Below the pieces are notes generated by a model. That model was given only the letters and a program-made list of their open reading frames with translations. It had not been told where the DNA came from and did not search any database. The position numbers and the translations under genes are program-made. This document shows, in pieces, positions 13,448 through 24,381 of a stretch of DNA of 35,918 nt; position 1 is the stretch's first letter, and each line of letters starts with the position of its first letter. The stretch is from DATFES01 sp035457725 (lineage in GTDB: Bacteria > Pseudomonadota > Alphaproteobacteria > CACIAM-22H2): contig DATIBC010000014.1 in the NCBI GenBank assembly GCA_035457725.1, positions 1 through 35,918 on the forward strand, read 5' to 3'.

Positions 13448-16021
13448 TCACAGCGCGCGGGCGACCTCCTCGACCTCGAAGCACTCGATGACGTCGCCGA
13501 CTTGGATGTCCTGGTAGTTCTCGAATGCCATGCCGCATTCGTATCCTTCCTGGACCTCGCGCACCTCGTCCTTGAAGCGCCGCAGCGTCTTGAGCGTCCC
13601 TTCGTGGATGACGACGTTGTCGCGCAGCAGCCGCACCTTGGCGCCGCGCTTGACCAGCCCTTCGGTCACCCGGCAACCGGCGACCTTGCCGGCCTTGGAG
13701 ACGGTAAACACCTCGCGGATCTCGGCGTTGCCGAGGAACTTCTCCTTGAGGGTCGGCGCCAACATGCCCGAAAGCGCCGCCTTAAGATCGTCGATTATGT
13801 CGTAGATGATCGAGTAGTAACGGATCTCGATGCCGTCGCGGCGCGCCACTTCGCGCGCCTGCGGGTTGGCGCGCACGTTGAAGCCGATGATGATGCCTCC
13901 CGAGGCCTTGGCCAGCACCACGTCGCCCTCGGTGATGCCGCCGACCGCGCCATGGAGCACGCGCACCTTGACCTCCGGCGTCGACAACCGAGCGACGGCG
14001 TTCTCGATCGCCTCGAGCGAGCCCTGGACGTCGGTCTTGACCACGACGCCGAACTCCTTCGCCTCGCCCTCGGAGATGCGCGAAAACATCTGCTCGAGCG
14101 TGCCGCGTCCACCCGCCGCCGCGGCGCGCGCATCGCGCGCCTTGCGCTGACGAAAGGCGACGATCTCGCGCGCGCGCGCTTCGTTCTCGACCACCGAGAA
14201 ATCGTCGCCCGCGCCGGGAGTTCCGTTGAGGCCCAGCACCTCGGCCGGGGTCGACGGCCCTGCCGTTCCGACTTCGCGGCCCTTGTCGTCATAAAGGACG
14301 CGAACTCGTCCCCACTCGCCTCCGGCGACGAAGATGTCGCCTTGGCGCAACGTTCCTTTCTGGACCAACACCGTGGCCACCGACCCGCGGCCGCGTTCGA
14401 GTTTGGCTTCGATCACCACGCCCTGCGCCGGCCGATCGGGGTTGGCGGAAAGGTCGAGCAGCTCGGCTTGCAGCAAGATCGCCTCTTCGAGCCTATCGAG
14501 GTTCGTCTTCTTCAGCGCCGAAACTTCGACCGCCAGCACGTCGCCGCCCATCCCTTCGAGCGCCACGTCGTATTGCAGCAATTCGCGGCGCACGCGTTCC
14601 GGGTTGGCGTCGGATTTGTCGATCTTGTTGATCGCCACGACCATCGGCACGTTCGCCGCCTTGGCGTGGTTGATCGCCTCGATCGTCTGCGGCTGGATGC
14701 CGTCGTCGGCGGCGACCACCAGGACGACGATGTCGGTCACCGAGGCGCCGCGCGCGCGCATCGCGGTGAATGCCTCGTGGCCGGGAGTGTCGAGAAAGGT
14801 GATCTGGCGACCCGACTTGAGTCGCACCTGGTAGGCGCCGATATGCTGGGTGATCCCGCCGGCCTCATGCTTGGCGACATCGGTCGCGCGCAACGCGTCG
14901 AGCAAGGATGTCTTGCCGTGGTCGACGTGGCCCATGACCGTCACCACCGGCGCTCTCGGCTTGAGCTGCTCGGCGATGTCATCGCCCCCCTTGAGGCCGA
15001 TCTCGACGTCGGCCTCGGCGACGCGCTTGAGGCGATGACCGAATTCGCCGACCACCAGCTCGGCCGTGTCGGCGTCGATGGTCTGATTGATGGTCACCAT
15101 GACGCCCATTTTCATCAGCGCCTTGATGACGTCGCCCGATCGCTCGGCCATGCGATTGGCAAGTTCCTGGACCGTGATCGCCTCGGGAATGATGACGTCG
15201 CGCACGACCTTCGCCGCCGGCCCTTGCTGCATCGCCAATCGCTGGCGTTCCTTCTCGCGGGCCCGGCGCATCGCCGCCAGCGAACGCACGCGAATGGTTT
15301 CGTCGTCCGAAAGCGCCTGGCTGACGGTGAGCTTGCCGGCCCGTCGGCGCGGCTCGTCGCGCCGGCCGGGCGGCGTGGGCTTGCGCAGCTCGGGCCGCAG
15401 CCCCGGTCGACGCAGGCGGGGCGGCTCTTCCTCTTCCTCGGCGCCGGCCGGCTTGCCCGCCGCTTCCGCCGCCTTGCGCCGCTTCGCCTCCTCCTCGGCG
15501 AGGCGTAGCGTTTCTTCTTCGGCCCGCTTCTTTGCTTCCTCCTCGGTCTTGCGGCGCGACTCTTCGTCGGCCTTGCGCCGTATTTCATCCTCGGCCTGGC
15601 GGCGAATTTCTTCCTCGGCCTGGCGGCGGATGTCCTCTTGAATGCGGCGCGCCTCGGCGTCGCCGCGGCGTTTCGCCTCGACGTCGGCGCGCAGCGCGTC
15701 TTGGATCGCGCGCTGGCGCTGCGCGCGCTCCTCGGCGGTGAGCGCCTTGAGCACTGCCGGCTTCGCCTTGAGCTCGTTGACGGCCTGCGCGGCGGCGGTG
15801 GCGGACGCGCCGCCCGCGGCAGGATTCGCCTCGCCCCCCTTGGCCGGCGACGGCGTCGCGAAGCTTCGTTTCTTACGGACCTCGACTTGAACGGTTTTGG
15901 TGCGCCCATGCGGGAAGCTTTGGCGTACCTGGCCGGTCTCGACCGACTTCAACTCAAGCCGTCCCGGCTTGGCGAGGCCAAGTCGCTTTTTCGCGGTTTC
16001 CTGCTCGTTCTCGTTCGTCAT
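13448..16021 (-). CDS. infB: Translation initiation factor IF-2
   Basis: An 857-residue GTPase that places initiator tRNA on the 30S subunit. The N-terminal region has an IF2-assembly segment (KKRLGLAKPGRLELK), then a long Glu/Arg/Ala-rich coiled stretch at about residues 110-190 made of repeated (A/E)EEE(A/I)RR units. The GTPase core follows with GHVDHGKTS (about 361), DTPGHEAFTAM (about 410) and NKIDK (about 461), then domains II, III and the C-terminal fMet-tRNA domain. It is flanked by ylxR and rbfA in the standard nusA-infB operon order. Long open frames on the opposite strand through this gene are composition artefacts of GC-rich coding sequence. Confidence 0.97.
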   Translation of the reverse strand: MTNENEQETAKKRLGLAKPGRLELKSVETGQVRQSFPHGRTKTVQVEVRKKRSFATPSPAKGGEANPAAGGASATAAAQAVNELKAKPAVLKALTAEERAQRQRAIQDALRADVEAKRRGDAEARRIQEDIRRQAEEEIRRQAEDEIRRKADEESRRKTEEEAKKRAEEETLRLAEEEAKRRKAAEAAGKPAGAEEEEEPPRLRRPGLRPELRKPTPPGRRDEPRRRAGKLTVSQALSDDETIRVRSLAAMRRAREKERQRLAMQQGPAAKVVRDVIIPEAITVQELANRMAERSGDVIKALMKMGVMVTINQTIDADTAELVVGEFGHRLKRVAEADVEIGLKGGDDIAEQLKPRAPVVTVMGHVDHGKTSLLDALRATDVAKHEAGGITQHIGAYQVRLKSGRQITFLDTPGHEAFTAMRARGASVTDIVVLVVAADDGIQPQTIEAINHAKAANVPMVVAINKIDKSDANPERVRRELLQYDVALEGMGGDVLAVEVSALKKTNLDRLEEAILLQAELLDLSANPDRPAQGVVIEAKLERGRGSVATVLVQKGTLRQGDIFVAGGEWGRVRVLYDDKGREVGTAGPSTPAEVLGLNGTPGAGDDFSVVENEARAREIVAFRQRKARDARAAAAGGRGTLEQMFSRISEGEAKEFGVVVKTDVQGSLEAIENAVARLSTPEVKVRVLHGAVGGITEGDVVLAKASGGIIIGFNVRANPQAREVARRDGIEIRYYSIIYDIIDDLKAALSGMLAPTLKEKFLGNAEIREVFTVSKAGKVAGCRVTEGLVKRGAKVRLLRDNVVIHEGTLKTLRRFKDEVREVQEGYECGMAFENYQDIQVGDVIECFEVEEVARAL

Positions 16022-16045
16022 CGTCCGTCCAAGTCTCGCTCGTCA

Positions 16046-16725
16046 TTACGTCGTGATGGCAATGGCCACGTTCTCCGCCAGCGGCGCCGCGCGAAACCCG
16101 GCAAGCCGCCCGGTTTCGCGACGGAGCGCATCGCCGATCCGGCCGCGGGCGATCGCCACGTGACCCACCTGCGGACGCCCGAACGGCTCGCCAAGTTCGG
16201 CCGCCTTGAGCGTCGCGTACACCGCCACCGTTGACGCCGCTTCAAACGCCTTGCGGCGCGTCTGCACGGCTGCTTCGGCGGCAATCAGCAGCAACCCGAC
16301 CCTTCCTTGCCTCGACAGTGCGCGCGCCTTCTCGTATCCCCCCACCGCCGCGCCGCTTCGCCGGGCCAGCCCGATGAGCGCGATGATGCGACGGACAAGC
16401 AGCCGCTCCACCTGCTGGTCGAGGTCGGATGCGACCGCGACCGGCGCTCGCGCCGCACGGGCGAAGAGCCGCCGGCTCACGGCGGCGGCCACTATATCCC
16501 GCCGGGCGCAGACCCACAAACCGCGTCCCGGGAGCCGCTCTTCGATGTCGGGGACGATTTCGCCGCTCCCGCCGGGAACCAAGGGCGGCGCCAGCACGAA
16601 GCGGAGCAAGTTCTCCTTCGGATGGCCTTCGCCGGTGACCAGACAGCGCCGCAGCGGCCGACGTAGTTCGGCCGCCGCGGCCGGCGTCGCGTCGCGCGTA
16701 GGGAGGGTCTGGGCGGCGGCCGGGT

Positions 16726-16729
<4 letters not shown>
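16046..16729 (-). CDS. YlxR/DUF448 RNA-binding protein with C-terminal L7Ae-like domain
   Basis: A 227-residue protein with two parts. Residues about 24-100 form the YlxR/DUF448 domain with RRCLVTGEGHPKENLLRFVLAP and GRGLWVCARRD. Residues about 115-215 resemble the ribosomal L7Ae/L30e fold (IIALIGLARRSGAAVGGYEKA, VGLLLIAAEAA). This fused form is common in alphaproteobacteria. It probably binds RNA, and a role in ribosome or RNase P regulation has been proposed for the YlxR family. The GTG start at 16729 overlaps the nusA stop by four bases (GTGA), which points to translational coupling. The frame continues upstream inside nusA without similarity. Confidence 0.88.
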
Positions 16730-18267
<1,538 letters not shown>

Positions 18268-18341
18268 GATCGGTTCCTCTGGACTTCAAGGAGCGCGGCG
18301 CTCGCGATCCCGCCGCGCGCCTTGTTGGTTCGTTTCGTCGT

Positions 18342-18836
18342 TCAGTGCCGTGTCGGCGCGCCTTTTCCGGCGGTGATCAGCGCGTCGGTGAGCACGAGTT
18401 TGGCACGCGCCACGCCGGACAACGGCAATTCGACCTCGCCCTCCTCGACCGCCATGGTGACGCTCGATTCGCTGGCCGCGACGATCGACCCGGTGAAGCG
18501 TCGGCGCCCGCCAAGCGGCGCCTTCATCTCCACCCGCGCCATGTGGCCGGCGAAGCGCGCGAAGTCGGCTGGCCGCACCAACGGCCGGTCGATGCCCGGC
18601 GAGCTGACCTCGAGCGTATAGGGACCGGCGATCGGATCCTCGACGTCGAGCTTGGCCGACAGCGCGCGGCTGATCTCGGCGCAATCCTCGACCGTCATCG
18701 ACCGTCCGTCGCGCCGCTCGGCCATCACCTGCAACAGCGGGCGATGCCGTCCGGAGACGACGACGCGAACCAAGTCATAGCCCATCGCGTTCAACGTGGG
18801 CTCGATCAATTCCTCGAAGCGCCGCTCGCGTTCCAT
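18342..18836 (-). CDS. rimP: Ribosome maturation factor RimP
   Basis: A 164-residue factor needed for 30S maturation. Recognisable segments are LIEPTLNAMGYDLVRVV at the N-terminus, MTVEDCAEISRALSAKLD and YTLEVSSPGIDRPLVRPADF. The start ATG 18836 has only a weak ribosome binding site. The gene opens the rimP-nusA-infB operon and lies 50 bases downstream of a strong terminator-like hairpin (18887-18923). Confidence 0.95.
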   Translation of the reverse strand: MERERRFEELIEPTLNAMGYDLVRVVVSGRHRPLLQVMAERRDGRSMTVEDCAEISRALSAKLDVEDPIAGPYTLEVSSPGIDRPLVRPADFARFAGHMARVEMKAPLGGRRRFTGSIVAASESSVTMAVEEGEVELPLSGVARAKLVLTDALITAGKGAPTRH

Positions 18837-18886
18837 CGGCCAAGCATTTGCAGTTGCACTGCCCGGCGGCCGAGGAACGCTTCGCC

Positions 18887-18923
18887 AACAAAAAAGTGGG
18901 CCGTTTGGCCCACTTTTTTTGTT
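18887..18923. terminator. Bidirectional Rho-independent terminator (or attenuator)
   Basis: GTGGGCC (18896-18902) and GGCCCAC (18907-18913) form a perfect GC stem with a GTTT loop. Runs of A on the left and T on the right give a U-tract on both strands. It ends trmB transcription on the minus strand. It sits only 50 bases before rimP, so it may also act as an attenuator in the rimP leader. Confidence 0.85.
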
Positions 18924-18961
18924 GCCGATCGCCTCGGCCGATCAGGTTATTTCGGCCGGGA

Positions 18962-19711
18962 CTATACCCGCCCCGGGCCGGAAGGCAAGCCTTTTCCGGA
19001 GCGATCGGCCGCGCCTTGCGGCAGGCGAACGAAGCGCAAATAAACGCAATCCCGACCGGCGGCGCGGGCTTTTTGCGCGTAACGCGTCGCGACCGTTTCC
19101 TCCGGCGGGCTTCGCCAGTCGCGCGGGCCGCGCGCCGTCCAGCGGAAGTCCGGCCGGTCGAGCAGGCGCTCGAGAATCCAGGCGAGGTAGTCCGCGTGGT
19201 CGGTGGCGAGAACGAGTTCGGAGCCGGGCGCTATGACCTGCGCCAGCAGGTCGAGGAAATCGCTCTGGATGATCCGTCGCTTGTGGTGGCGCGCCTTGGG
19301 CCAGGGGTCCGGATAAAGGATGAAAACGCGGTCGACCGACGCCGCCGGCAGGCGCGGCAGCAAACGGCGCGCGTCCTCGGTCCAAACGCGAATGTTGGTC
19401 AACGTATTGGCCTGCATGGCCGTGAGCAACGCGACGATCCCGTTGAGGAACGGCTCGCAGCCGATGAAGCCGATCTCGCGATGACGCGTTGCCTGCCGGA
19501 TGAGATGCTCGCCCGCGCCGAATCCGATTTCGAGCCACAGTGCCCGGGGTCGAAAGGTAAATAACGTCGCGACATCGATCGGCCCGCAATCGCCGGGATC
19601 GAGCGCCACGCGCGGCAACAGCTCGGCGACCATCCGTTCCTGGCCGGCGCGCAGTTTGCGGCCGCGCCGTCTGCCGTAGGAGCGAACGAGACGCGGAGCC
19701 TTCTCGGTCAT
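18962..19711 (-). CDS. trmB: tRNA (guanine-N7)-methyltransferase
   Basis: A 249-residue SAM-dependent methyltransferase that makes m7G46 in tRNA. The SAM motif LEIGFGAGEHL and the hallmark YPDPWPKARHHKRR are present, followed by DHADYLAWIL and a C-terminal TRYAQKA block. ATG 19711 starts the family sequence with RSYGRRRGRKL. The frame is open upstream into metK sequence in another frame, which I discard. It lies 70 bases downstream of metK, whose product supplies its SAM. Confidence 0.95.
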   Translation of the reverse strand: MTEKAPRLVRSYGRRRGRKLRAGQERMVAELLPRVALDPGDCGPIDVATLFTFRPRALWLEIGFGAGEHLIRQATRHREIGFIGCEPFLNGIVALLTAMQANTLTNIRVWTEDARRLLPRLPAASVDRVFILYPDPWPKARHHKRRIIQSDFLDLLAQVIAPGSELVLATDHADYLAWILERLLDRPDFRWTARGPRDWRSPPEETVATRYAQKARAAGRDCVYLRFVRLPQGAADRSGKGLPSGPGRV

Positions 19712-19781
19712 CGCTGCGCCATGGCTCGGTAGGATCAGCGGGGATGGCGCGTTGCGCCCGCCTCGATCGCGGCGGCGAGAC

Positions 19782-20972
19782 TCAGCCCAGCGCCGATTTG
19801 AGCTGCGGCACCAGGTCGGTTCTCTCCCACGAAAACCCGCCGTCTTTTTCTGGCGCGCGGCCGAAATGACCATATGACGAAGTGCGCGCATAGATCGGCT
19901 TGTTGAGCCCCAGGTGTTCACGAATGCCGCGCGGACTCAAATCGATCAGCTGCTGCAGCGTCTTCGACAGCTTGGCCTCGTCGACCCGACCGGTGCCCTG
20001 CGTGTCGACGTAGACCGACAACGGTCGCGAGACGCCGATGGCGTAGGAAAGCTGGATGGTGCAGCGTTCGGCGAGTCCGGCGGCGACGACGTTCTTGGCG
20101 AGATAGCGCGCCGCGTAAGCGGCCGAACGGTCGACCTTGGTCGGATCCTTGCCGGAAAAAGCCCCGCCGCCATGGGGCGCCGCTCCGCCGTAGGTGTCGA
20201 CAATGATCTTGCGCCCGGTAAGGCCGGCGTCGCCGTCGGGTCCGCCGATGACGAAGCGGCCGGTCGGATTGACGTAGAAATGCTCCTCATCGCACATCCA
20301 GCCGTCGGGGAGCGTCCGCAAGACATAAGGCCGCACGATTTCGCGCACCGTGTCTTGATCGATCTTCTCGCTGTGCTGCGTGGAGACGACGATCGCCGTG
20401 GCGCCGACCGGCTTGCCGTCGACGTAGCGCAGGGTGACTTGGCTCTTGGCGTCGGGGCCGAAATTCGTCTCCTCGCCGCTATGGCGCGCCTCGGACATGG
20501 CGCGAAGAATGTTGTGCGCGAACTGGATCGGCGCCGGCATCAGCTCGGGCGTTTCGTTGCACGCGTAACCGAACATGATCCCCTGATCGCCAGCGCCTTC
20601 GTCCTTGTTGCCCTTGGCGTCGACGCCAACCGCAATGTCGGCCGATTGCCCGTGCAGCAGAACGGTGACCCTGGCCTTCTTCCAGTGGAAGCCCTTTTGT
20701 TCGTAACCGATCTCCTTCACCGCGCGCCGCGCGATCTTCTCGATCCGGTCGGCCTTCACCTTGCCCGACTTGTCGACCAGGGCGCGCGGTCCGCGCACCT
20801 CGCCGGCGATGATGATGCGGTTCGTGGTGACCAGGGTCTCGCAGGCGACCCGCGAAAAGGGGTCGGCGCCGAGGAACGCATCGACGACCGAATCCGAAAT
20901 GCGATCGCAGACCTTGTCGGGATGGCCTTCCGATACCGATTCGCTGGTGAATACGAAATCGCCTTTGCGCAC
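19782..20972 (-). CDS. metK: S-adenosylmethionine synthetase
   Basis: A 396-residue enzyme that makes SAM from methionine and ATP. Signature segments are GHPDKVCDRISDSVVDA near the N-terminus, GAGDQGIMFGYA in the middle and GGGAFSGKDPTKVDRSAAY further on. Length is standard. The start is GTG 20972 with GGAGG eight bases upstream. The 307-base leader shows no SAM-II or SAM/SAH riboswitch signature I can recognise. It lies between the XRE regulator gene and trmB. Confidence 0.97.
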   Translation of the reverse strand: MRKGDFVFTSESVSEGHPDKVCDRISDSVVDAFLGADPFSRVACETLVTTNRIIIAGEVRGPRALVDKSGKVKADRIEKIARRAVKEIGYEQKGFHWKKARVTVLLHGQSADIAVGVDAKGNKDEGAGDQGIMFGYACNETPELMPAPIQFAHNILRAMSEARHSGEETNFGPDAKSQVTLRYVDGKPVGATAIVVSTQHSEKIDQDTVREIVRPYVLRTLPDGWMCDEEHFYVNPTGRFVIGGPDGDAGLTGRKIIVDTYGGAAPHGGGAFSGKDPTKVDRSAAYAARYLAKNVVAAGLAERCTIQLSYAIGVSRPLSVYVDTQGTGRVDEAKLSKTLQQLIDLSPRGIREHLGLNKPIYARTSSYGHFGRAPEKDGGFSWERTDLVPQLKSALG

Positions 20973-21279
20973 GAGATTGCCTCCAAATTTACGGATCGGC
21001 GGAAGGCGCTGCGAGCGATCGACGGCCGCATCGCCGCGTCATGGAACTATCGAACCCGAACGGCGACGGCGGGCGATTATTCCGTCTCTGCACCGATTCT
21101 CGTAGCTCCCCCGATGATCGCCGGTGCGGCGGCCGGCCATTGAAACGCTGGCCGTCGATTCATCGCCTGGAAATTCGGCGTCTAGCCAGCTCCCGCTGCG
21201 CCGCCGGGCGCCACGGCGCGCTCTTGTGGCAAGCTTTCTCCGACCCGTCAACTGTGATCTAGATCGGCCAGCGCCAAGT
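20973..21279 (-). other. metK upstream region
   Basis: 307 bases between the XRE gene stop and metK. No gene is visible. A TTGACG at 21246-21251 could be a -35 element, but the -10 at the proper spacing (CACAAG) is weak. I looked for riboswitch cores and found none. Confidence 0.4.
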
Positions 21280-21753
21280 CTAGCGGGCGCCGCGGGCGCC
21301 GCGCGCTTCGATCGCCAGGGCCTTCGTCATTTCAAACAGGCGGCGCCGCACCTTGGGATCGCCGATGCGATAATACGCGCGCACGAGCTCGAGCGTCTCG
21401 CGCTTGCTCATCGGATCGACTTCGTAGGGCGTCTCGGTCTCCTCGGCGACCCCGGAGGCATGCGCGCGCCCCCTGGCGGCCATCCCGGAGTCGATGTCCT
21501 CGAAGAAATAGCTCACCGGCACATCGAGGATGCACGCCATCTCGAACAGGCGCGACGCGCCGACCCGATTGGCGCCGCGCTCGTATTTCTGCACCTGTTG
21601 GAAGGTCAGGCCGAGTGCCCGGCCGAGTCTTCCCTGGCTCATGCCGAGCAAGGTGCGCCGTTGGCGAACGCGTTGTCCGACATGGACGTCGATGGGATTT
21701 GGATGACCGCCCGCGACGCGGCTGCGCCCGCGATGGCGAAGAGTGCCCGACAT
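21280..21753 (-). CDS. XRE-family (PhrR-like) transcriptional regulator
   Basis: A 157-residue DNA-binding protein. Residues about 18-85 form the Cro/CI helix-turn-helix with NPIDVHVGQRVRQRR, LLGMSQGRLGRALGLTFQQVQKYERGANRVG and LFEMACILDVPVSYFF. The C-terminal half is acidic, then helical, with a basic tail. Its neighbours lnt and metK match the position of the acid-inducible regulator PhrR of Sinorhizobium (next to lnt/actA), so it is probably an orthologue. Its targets are unknown. ATG 21753 has AGGAGA upstream. A promoter TTGACC-17-CTAAAT (21837-21865) lies in the gap after lnt. Confidence 0.8.
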   Translation of the reverse strand: MSGTLRHRGRSRVAGGHPNPIDVHVGQRVRQRRTLLGMSQGRLGRALGLTFQQVQKYERGANRVGASRLFEMACILDVPVSYFFEDIDSGMAARGRAHASGVAEETETPYEVDPMSKRETLELVRAYYRIGDPKVRRRLFEMTKALAIEARGARGAR

Positions 21754-21836
21754 GGTGCCCGTTCTCCTAAGCGTCGAGGACCGATCGGCGGCGCGTCTTG
21801 ACTTCCCTCGAGCCCGGTCGCACCACGAGCGCGGAG

Positions 21837-21865
21837 ATTTAGGGCATACAACCGTAGTCGGTCAA
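21837..21865 (-). promoter_or_regulatory. Candidate promoter of the XRE regulator gene
   Basis: TTGACC (21860-21865) and CTAAAT (21837-21842) on the minus strand with a 17-base spacer. The -35 is good, the -10 is fair. It would give a leader of about 77 bases. Confidence 0.4.
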
Positions 21866-21907
21866 TATCTGATCATAGCAACCAGGAGAAGAGCGACGCT
21901 TTTGCGA

Positions 21908-23479
21908 TCAGACGACCCGGCGCAGCGCCCAGGCGATAGCCAGCACGATCACCGTCAACGCTGCCAACAACATATCTCCATACCGCGCATACGGCGTCGG
22001 CGCCAGCGCCGCAGGCAGTGCGGCATCGAGCACGCCGCGTCGCCCGAGGGCAAGTTGCGCCGTAACGCGGCCATAAGGGTCGATCACGCCGGAGATTCCG
22101 TTGTTGGCCGCGCGCACCACCGGAAGCCCTTCCTCGACGGCGCGAAAACGCGCGCTGGCGAAATGCTGATGCGGACCGGCGGTAATGCCGAACCACGCAT
22201 CGTTGGTCACGTTGACCAGCCAGCCAGGCCGCCTTGTCGCAGCGACGACTTCGCCGGGAAAGATGACTTCATAGCAGATCAACGGACTCGCCGGCGGGAG
22301 GCCCGGAAGATCGAGCGTGACCGGCCCGGGCCCAGCGCTGAAGTCGATGGCCCCGGCGGTGATTTTCTCGACGCCGAGCGGGGTCAAGTAGCGGCGCAGC
22401 GGAACGTACTCGCCGAACGGTACGAGATGGAATTTATCGTAACTGGCGATCAGCGTGCCGCTGCCGTCGACGGCGTGCACGCTGTTCCACACGCGAACGC
22501 CCCCGGCGACATCGTTGGCGACGCGGAGCGCCCCGGTGATGGTGAGCCCGCCAGCCGGCGTCACTGCAGCGATCGCGAGCCGCAGGCGCGCATCGTTGTC
22601 GAGCGCAAAAGGGACCGCCGATTCCGGCCATACAAGATGCGTGCGGTCGGCGAAGCCAGGGACCTTGGTCAGCTCCAGCAGGGCGCGAAAATTGCGCTCG
22701 CGAGCCGCGGGGTCCCATTTCAGGCTTTGCGGTACGTCCGGCTGTACCAAGCGCAAGGCGATATCGGGCACGCGTGCGGTTGGCGCGTCGCTGAGCCGCC
22801 ACGCGCCGCCGCCCCACGCCGCCGCCAAGACGAGCGCCGCGAGGATCGGCCCGCTCCAGTTCGCGCCGATGCGACCCGAGGCGCGCGCCGCCGGGCGTAT
22901 GGCCGCGGCAAGCAGCGCGCCCAGCGCCACGGTAAGCAGCGACAGCCCGTACGTGCCGAATAGCGCCGCTACTTGCATCATCGACGGCACCCCGCCCCAA
23001 ACGGTGCCGACCAGATTCCACGGGAATCCGGTGAGGACATGACCGCGAAGCCATTCGCCCACGGTCCACAGCACCGCCAGCAGCAGGGCCCCCGCGACTC
23101 CACGTGCGCCAACGCGCACGAAGGCCCAGCCGGCGAGGCCGGCGAACGCCGCCAGGCCGGCCGAAAGTCCGAGCGTCGCGAAAGGAATCATCCAGGCGAA
23201 TTTGGGCGCGTCGACGAGGAGCGCGAAGGCGATCCAATAAAGACTGGCGGCGAAATAACCGAAAGAGAACGCCCAGGCGATGCCAAACCCGCCGCGCGGC
23301 CGCGCCGCGCCGTCGAGCAGCCAATGCAGGGCGGCGAAACCGGCCACGGCGAAGGGCCACAAATGCGCCGGCGGCAGCGCCACGGCCGAAAGCGCGCCGA
23401 AACCGAACGCCGCGGCGATGCGCCGCCAGCCGACTTTAGCCTGCAACGTGCCGCCAAGCCGCGCGAGGCGCGCCGTCAT
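21908..23479 (-). CDS. lnt: Apolipoprotein N-acyltransferase
   Basis: A 523-residue inner-membrane enzyme that adds the third acyl chain to the N-terminal cysteine of lipoproteins. The N-terminal 220 residues contain about seven hydrophobic segments. A nitrilase-fold domain follows with the catalytic triad visible as E286 (LVWPESAVPF), K349 (YDKFHLVPFGEYVP) and C402 (LICYEVIFPGE). A last hydrophobic segment lies at the C-terminus. The ATG overlaps the corC stop by four bases (ATGA), so it is translationally coupled to it. Confidence 0.96.
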   Translation of the reverse strand: MTARLARLGGTLQAKVGWRRIAAAFGFGALSAVALPPAHLWPFAVAGFAALHWLLDGAARPRGGFGIAWAFSFGYFAASLYWIAFALLVDAPKFAWMIPFATLGLSAGLAAFAGLAGWAFVRVGARGVAGALLLAVLWTVGEWLRGHVLTGFPWNLVGTVWGGVPSMMQVAALFGTYGLSLLTVALGALLAAAIRPAARASGRIGANWSGPILAALVLAAAWGGGAWRLSDAPTARVPDIALRLVQPDVPQSLKWDPAARERNFRALLELTKVPGFADRTHLVWPESAVPFALDNDARLRLAIAAVTPAGGLTITGALRVANDVAGGVRVWNSVHAVDGSGTLIASYDKFHLVPFGEYVPLRRYLTPLGVEKITAGAIDFSAGPGPVTLDLPGLPPASPLICYEVIFPGEVVAATRRPGWLVNVTNDAWFGITAGPHQHFASARFRAVEEGLPVVRAANNGISGVIDPYGRVTAQLALGRRGVLDAALPAALAPTPYARYGDMLLAALTVIVLAIAWALRRVV

Positions 23480-24381
23480 GCCGCGTGCGGCCCGCGCGCC
23501 TCGTCTTCGGCAGCCGGTCCCGTCGGCCGGGCGACCCGGCGAATCTTGATTCGCTTGAGCCGACGCGGATCGGCGTCGATGATTTCGAACTCGAGGTCGA
23601 CCGGGCCGGAGATGATCTCCCCGCGACTCGGCAGACGGCCGGCGCGAAAGACGACCAGCCCGCCTAGCGTATCGAGGTCGGCCTTGCGCTCCTCCTCGGA
23701 CAGCACGACGCCAAACTCGGCCTCGAACTGGTCGAGCGGCAGGCGCGCGTCGGCGACGACCGTGCCGCTGCTTTCGCGCACGAGCTGCGGTCCTTCGTCG
23801 ACGTCGTGCTCGTCCTCGATCTCGCCGACGATCTCCTCGACCAAGTCCTCGATGGTCACCAAGCCGTCGATGCCTCCGTATTCGTCGACCACCAGCGCCA
23901 TGTGAATGCGCGTGCGGCGCATCTCGAGCAGAAGATCAAGCACCCGCATCGAGGGCGCCACGAAGAGCACCTGGCGCACGACATCGGCCAGGCGGAACTC
24001 CTTCTCGCCACCCCAATAGGGCAGCAGATCCTTGATATGGATCATCCCTTGCATGTCGTCGAGCGACCCGCGATAGACCGGAAGCCGCGAATGCGCCTCG
24101 CGCGCGATGCGCTGAACCAGGGCCGCCAGCGCGATGTCGTGCGGCACCGCGACGATGTCGGCGCGCGGAACCATGACGTCGTAAGCCGTGAGCTCGCGCA
24201 GCTTGAAGACGTTGGCCAACAGCGTGCGCTCCTGGGCGCCGATCGGCGCCGGCGACGCCTCGCCGCCTTCGATGATCTCTTCGATCGTCTCGCGCAGCGT
24301 ATCGTCGCGGCCGGGGCCGCGAAACATGGCGCGCAGCCGCTCGACGATCGAGGCTTGCTTGCTGGCACCGTCGTCGTTCAT
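23476..24381 (-). CDS. corC: CorC/TlyC-type CBS-domain protein
   Basis: A 301-residue cytoplasmic protein with two CBS domains (about residues 66-190, containing DVMVPRADIVAV, MALVVDEYGGIDGLVTIEDLVEEIVGEI) and a C-terminal CorC/HlyC transporter-associated domain (about 205-285). The N-terminal DUF21 membrane domain of larger relatives is absent, as in CorC. The role is usually given as magnesium/cobalt efflux or, in rickettsial TlyC, haemolysis or adhesion; neither is shown here. The start overlaps the ybeY stop by four bases, and its stop overlaps lnt. Confidence 0.9.
   Translation of the reverse strand: MNDDGASKQASIVERLRAMFRGPGRDDTLRETIEEIIEGGEASPAPIGAQERTLLANVFKLRELTAYDVMVPRADIVAVPHDIALAALVQRIAREAHSRLPVYRGSLDDMQGMIHIKDLLPYWGGEKEFRLADVVRQVLFVAPSMRVLDLLLEMRRTRIHMALVVDEYGGIDGLVTIEDLVEEIVGEIEDEHDVDEGPQLVRESSGTVVADARLPLDQFEAEFGVVLSEEERKADLDTLGGLVVFRAGRLPSRGEIISGPVDLEFEIIDADPRRLKRIKIRRVARPTGPAAEDEARGPHAA

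Noticed and set aside
20973..21279. SAM-sensing riboswitch upstream of metK
   Set aside because: I compared the region by eye with the SAM-II and SAM/SAH consensus cores and found no convincing match. A covariance-model search would settle it.
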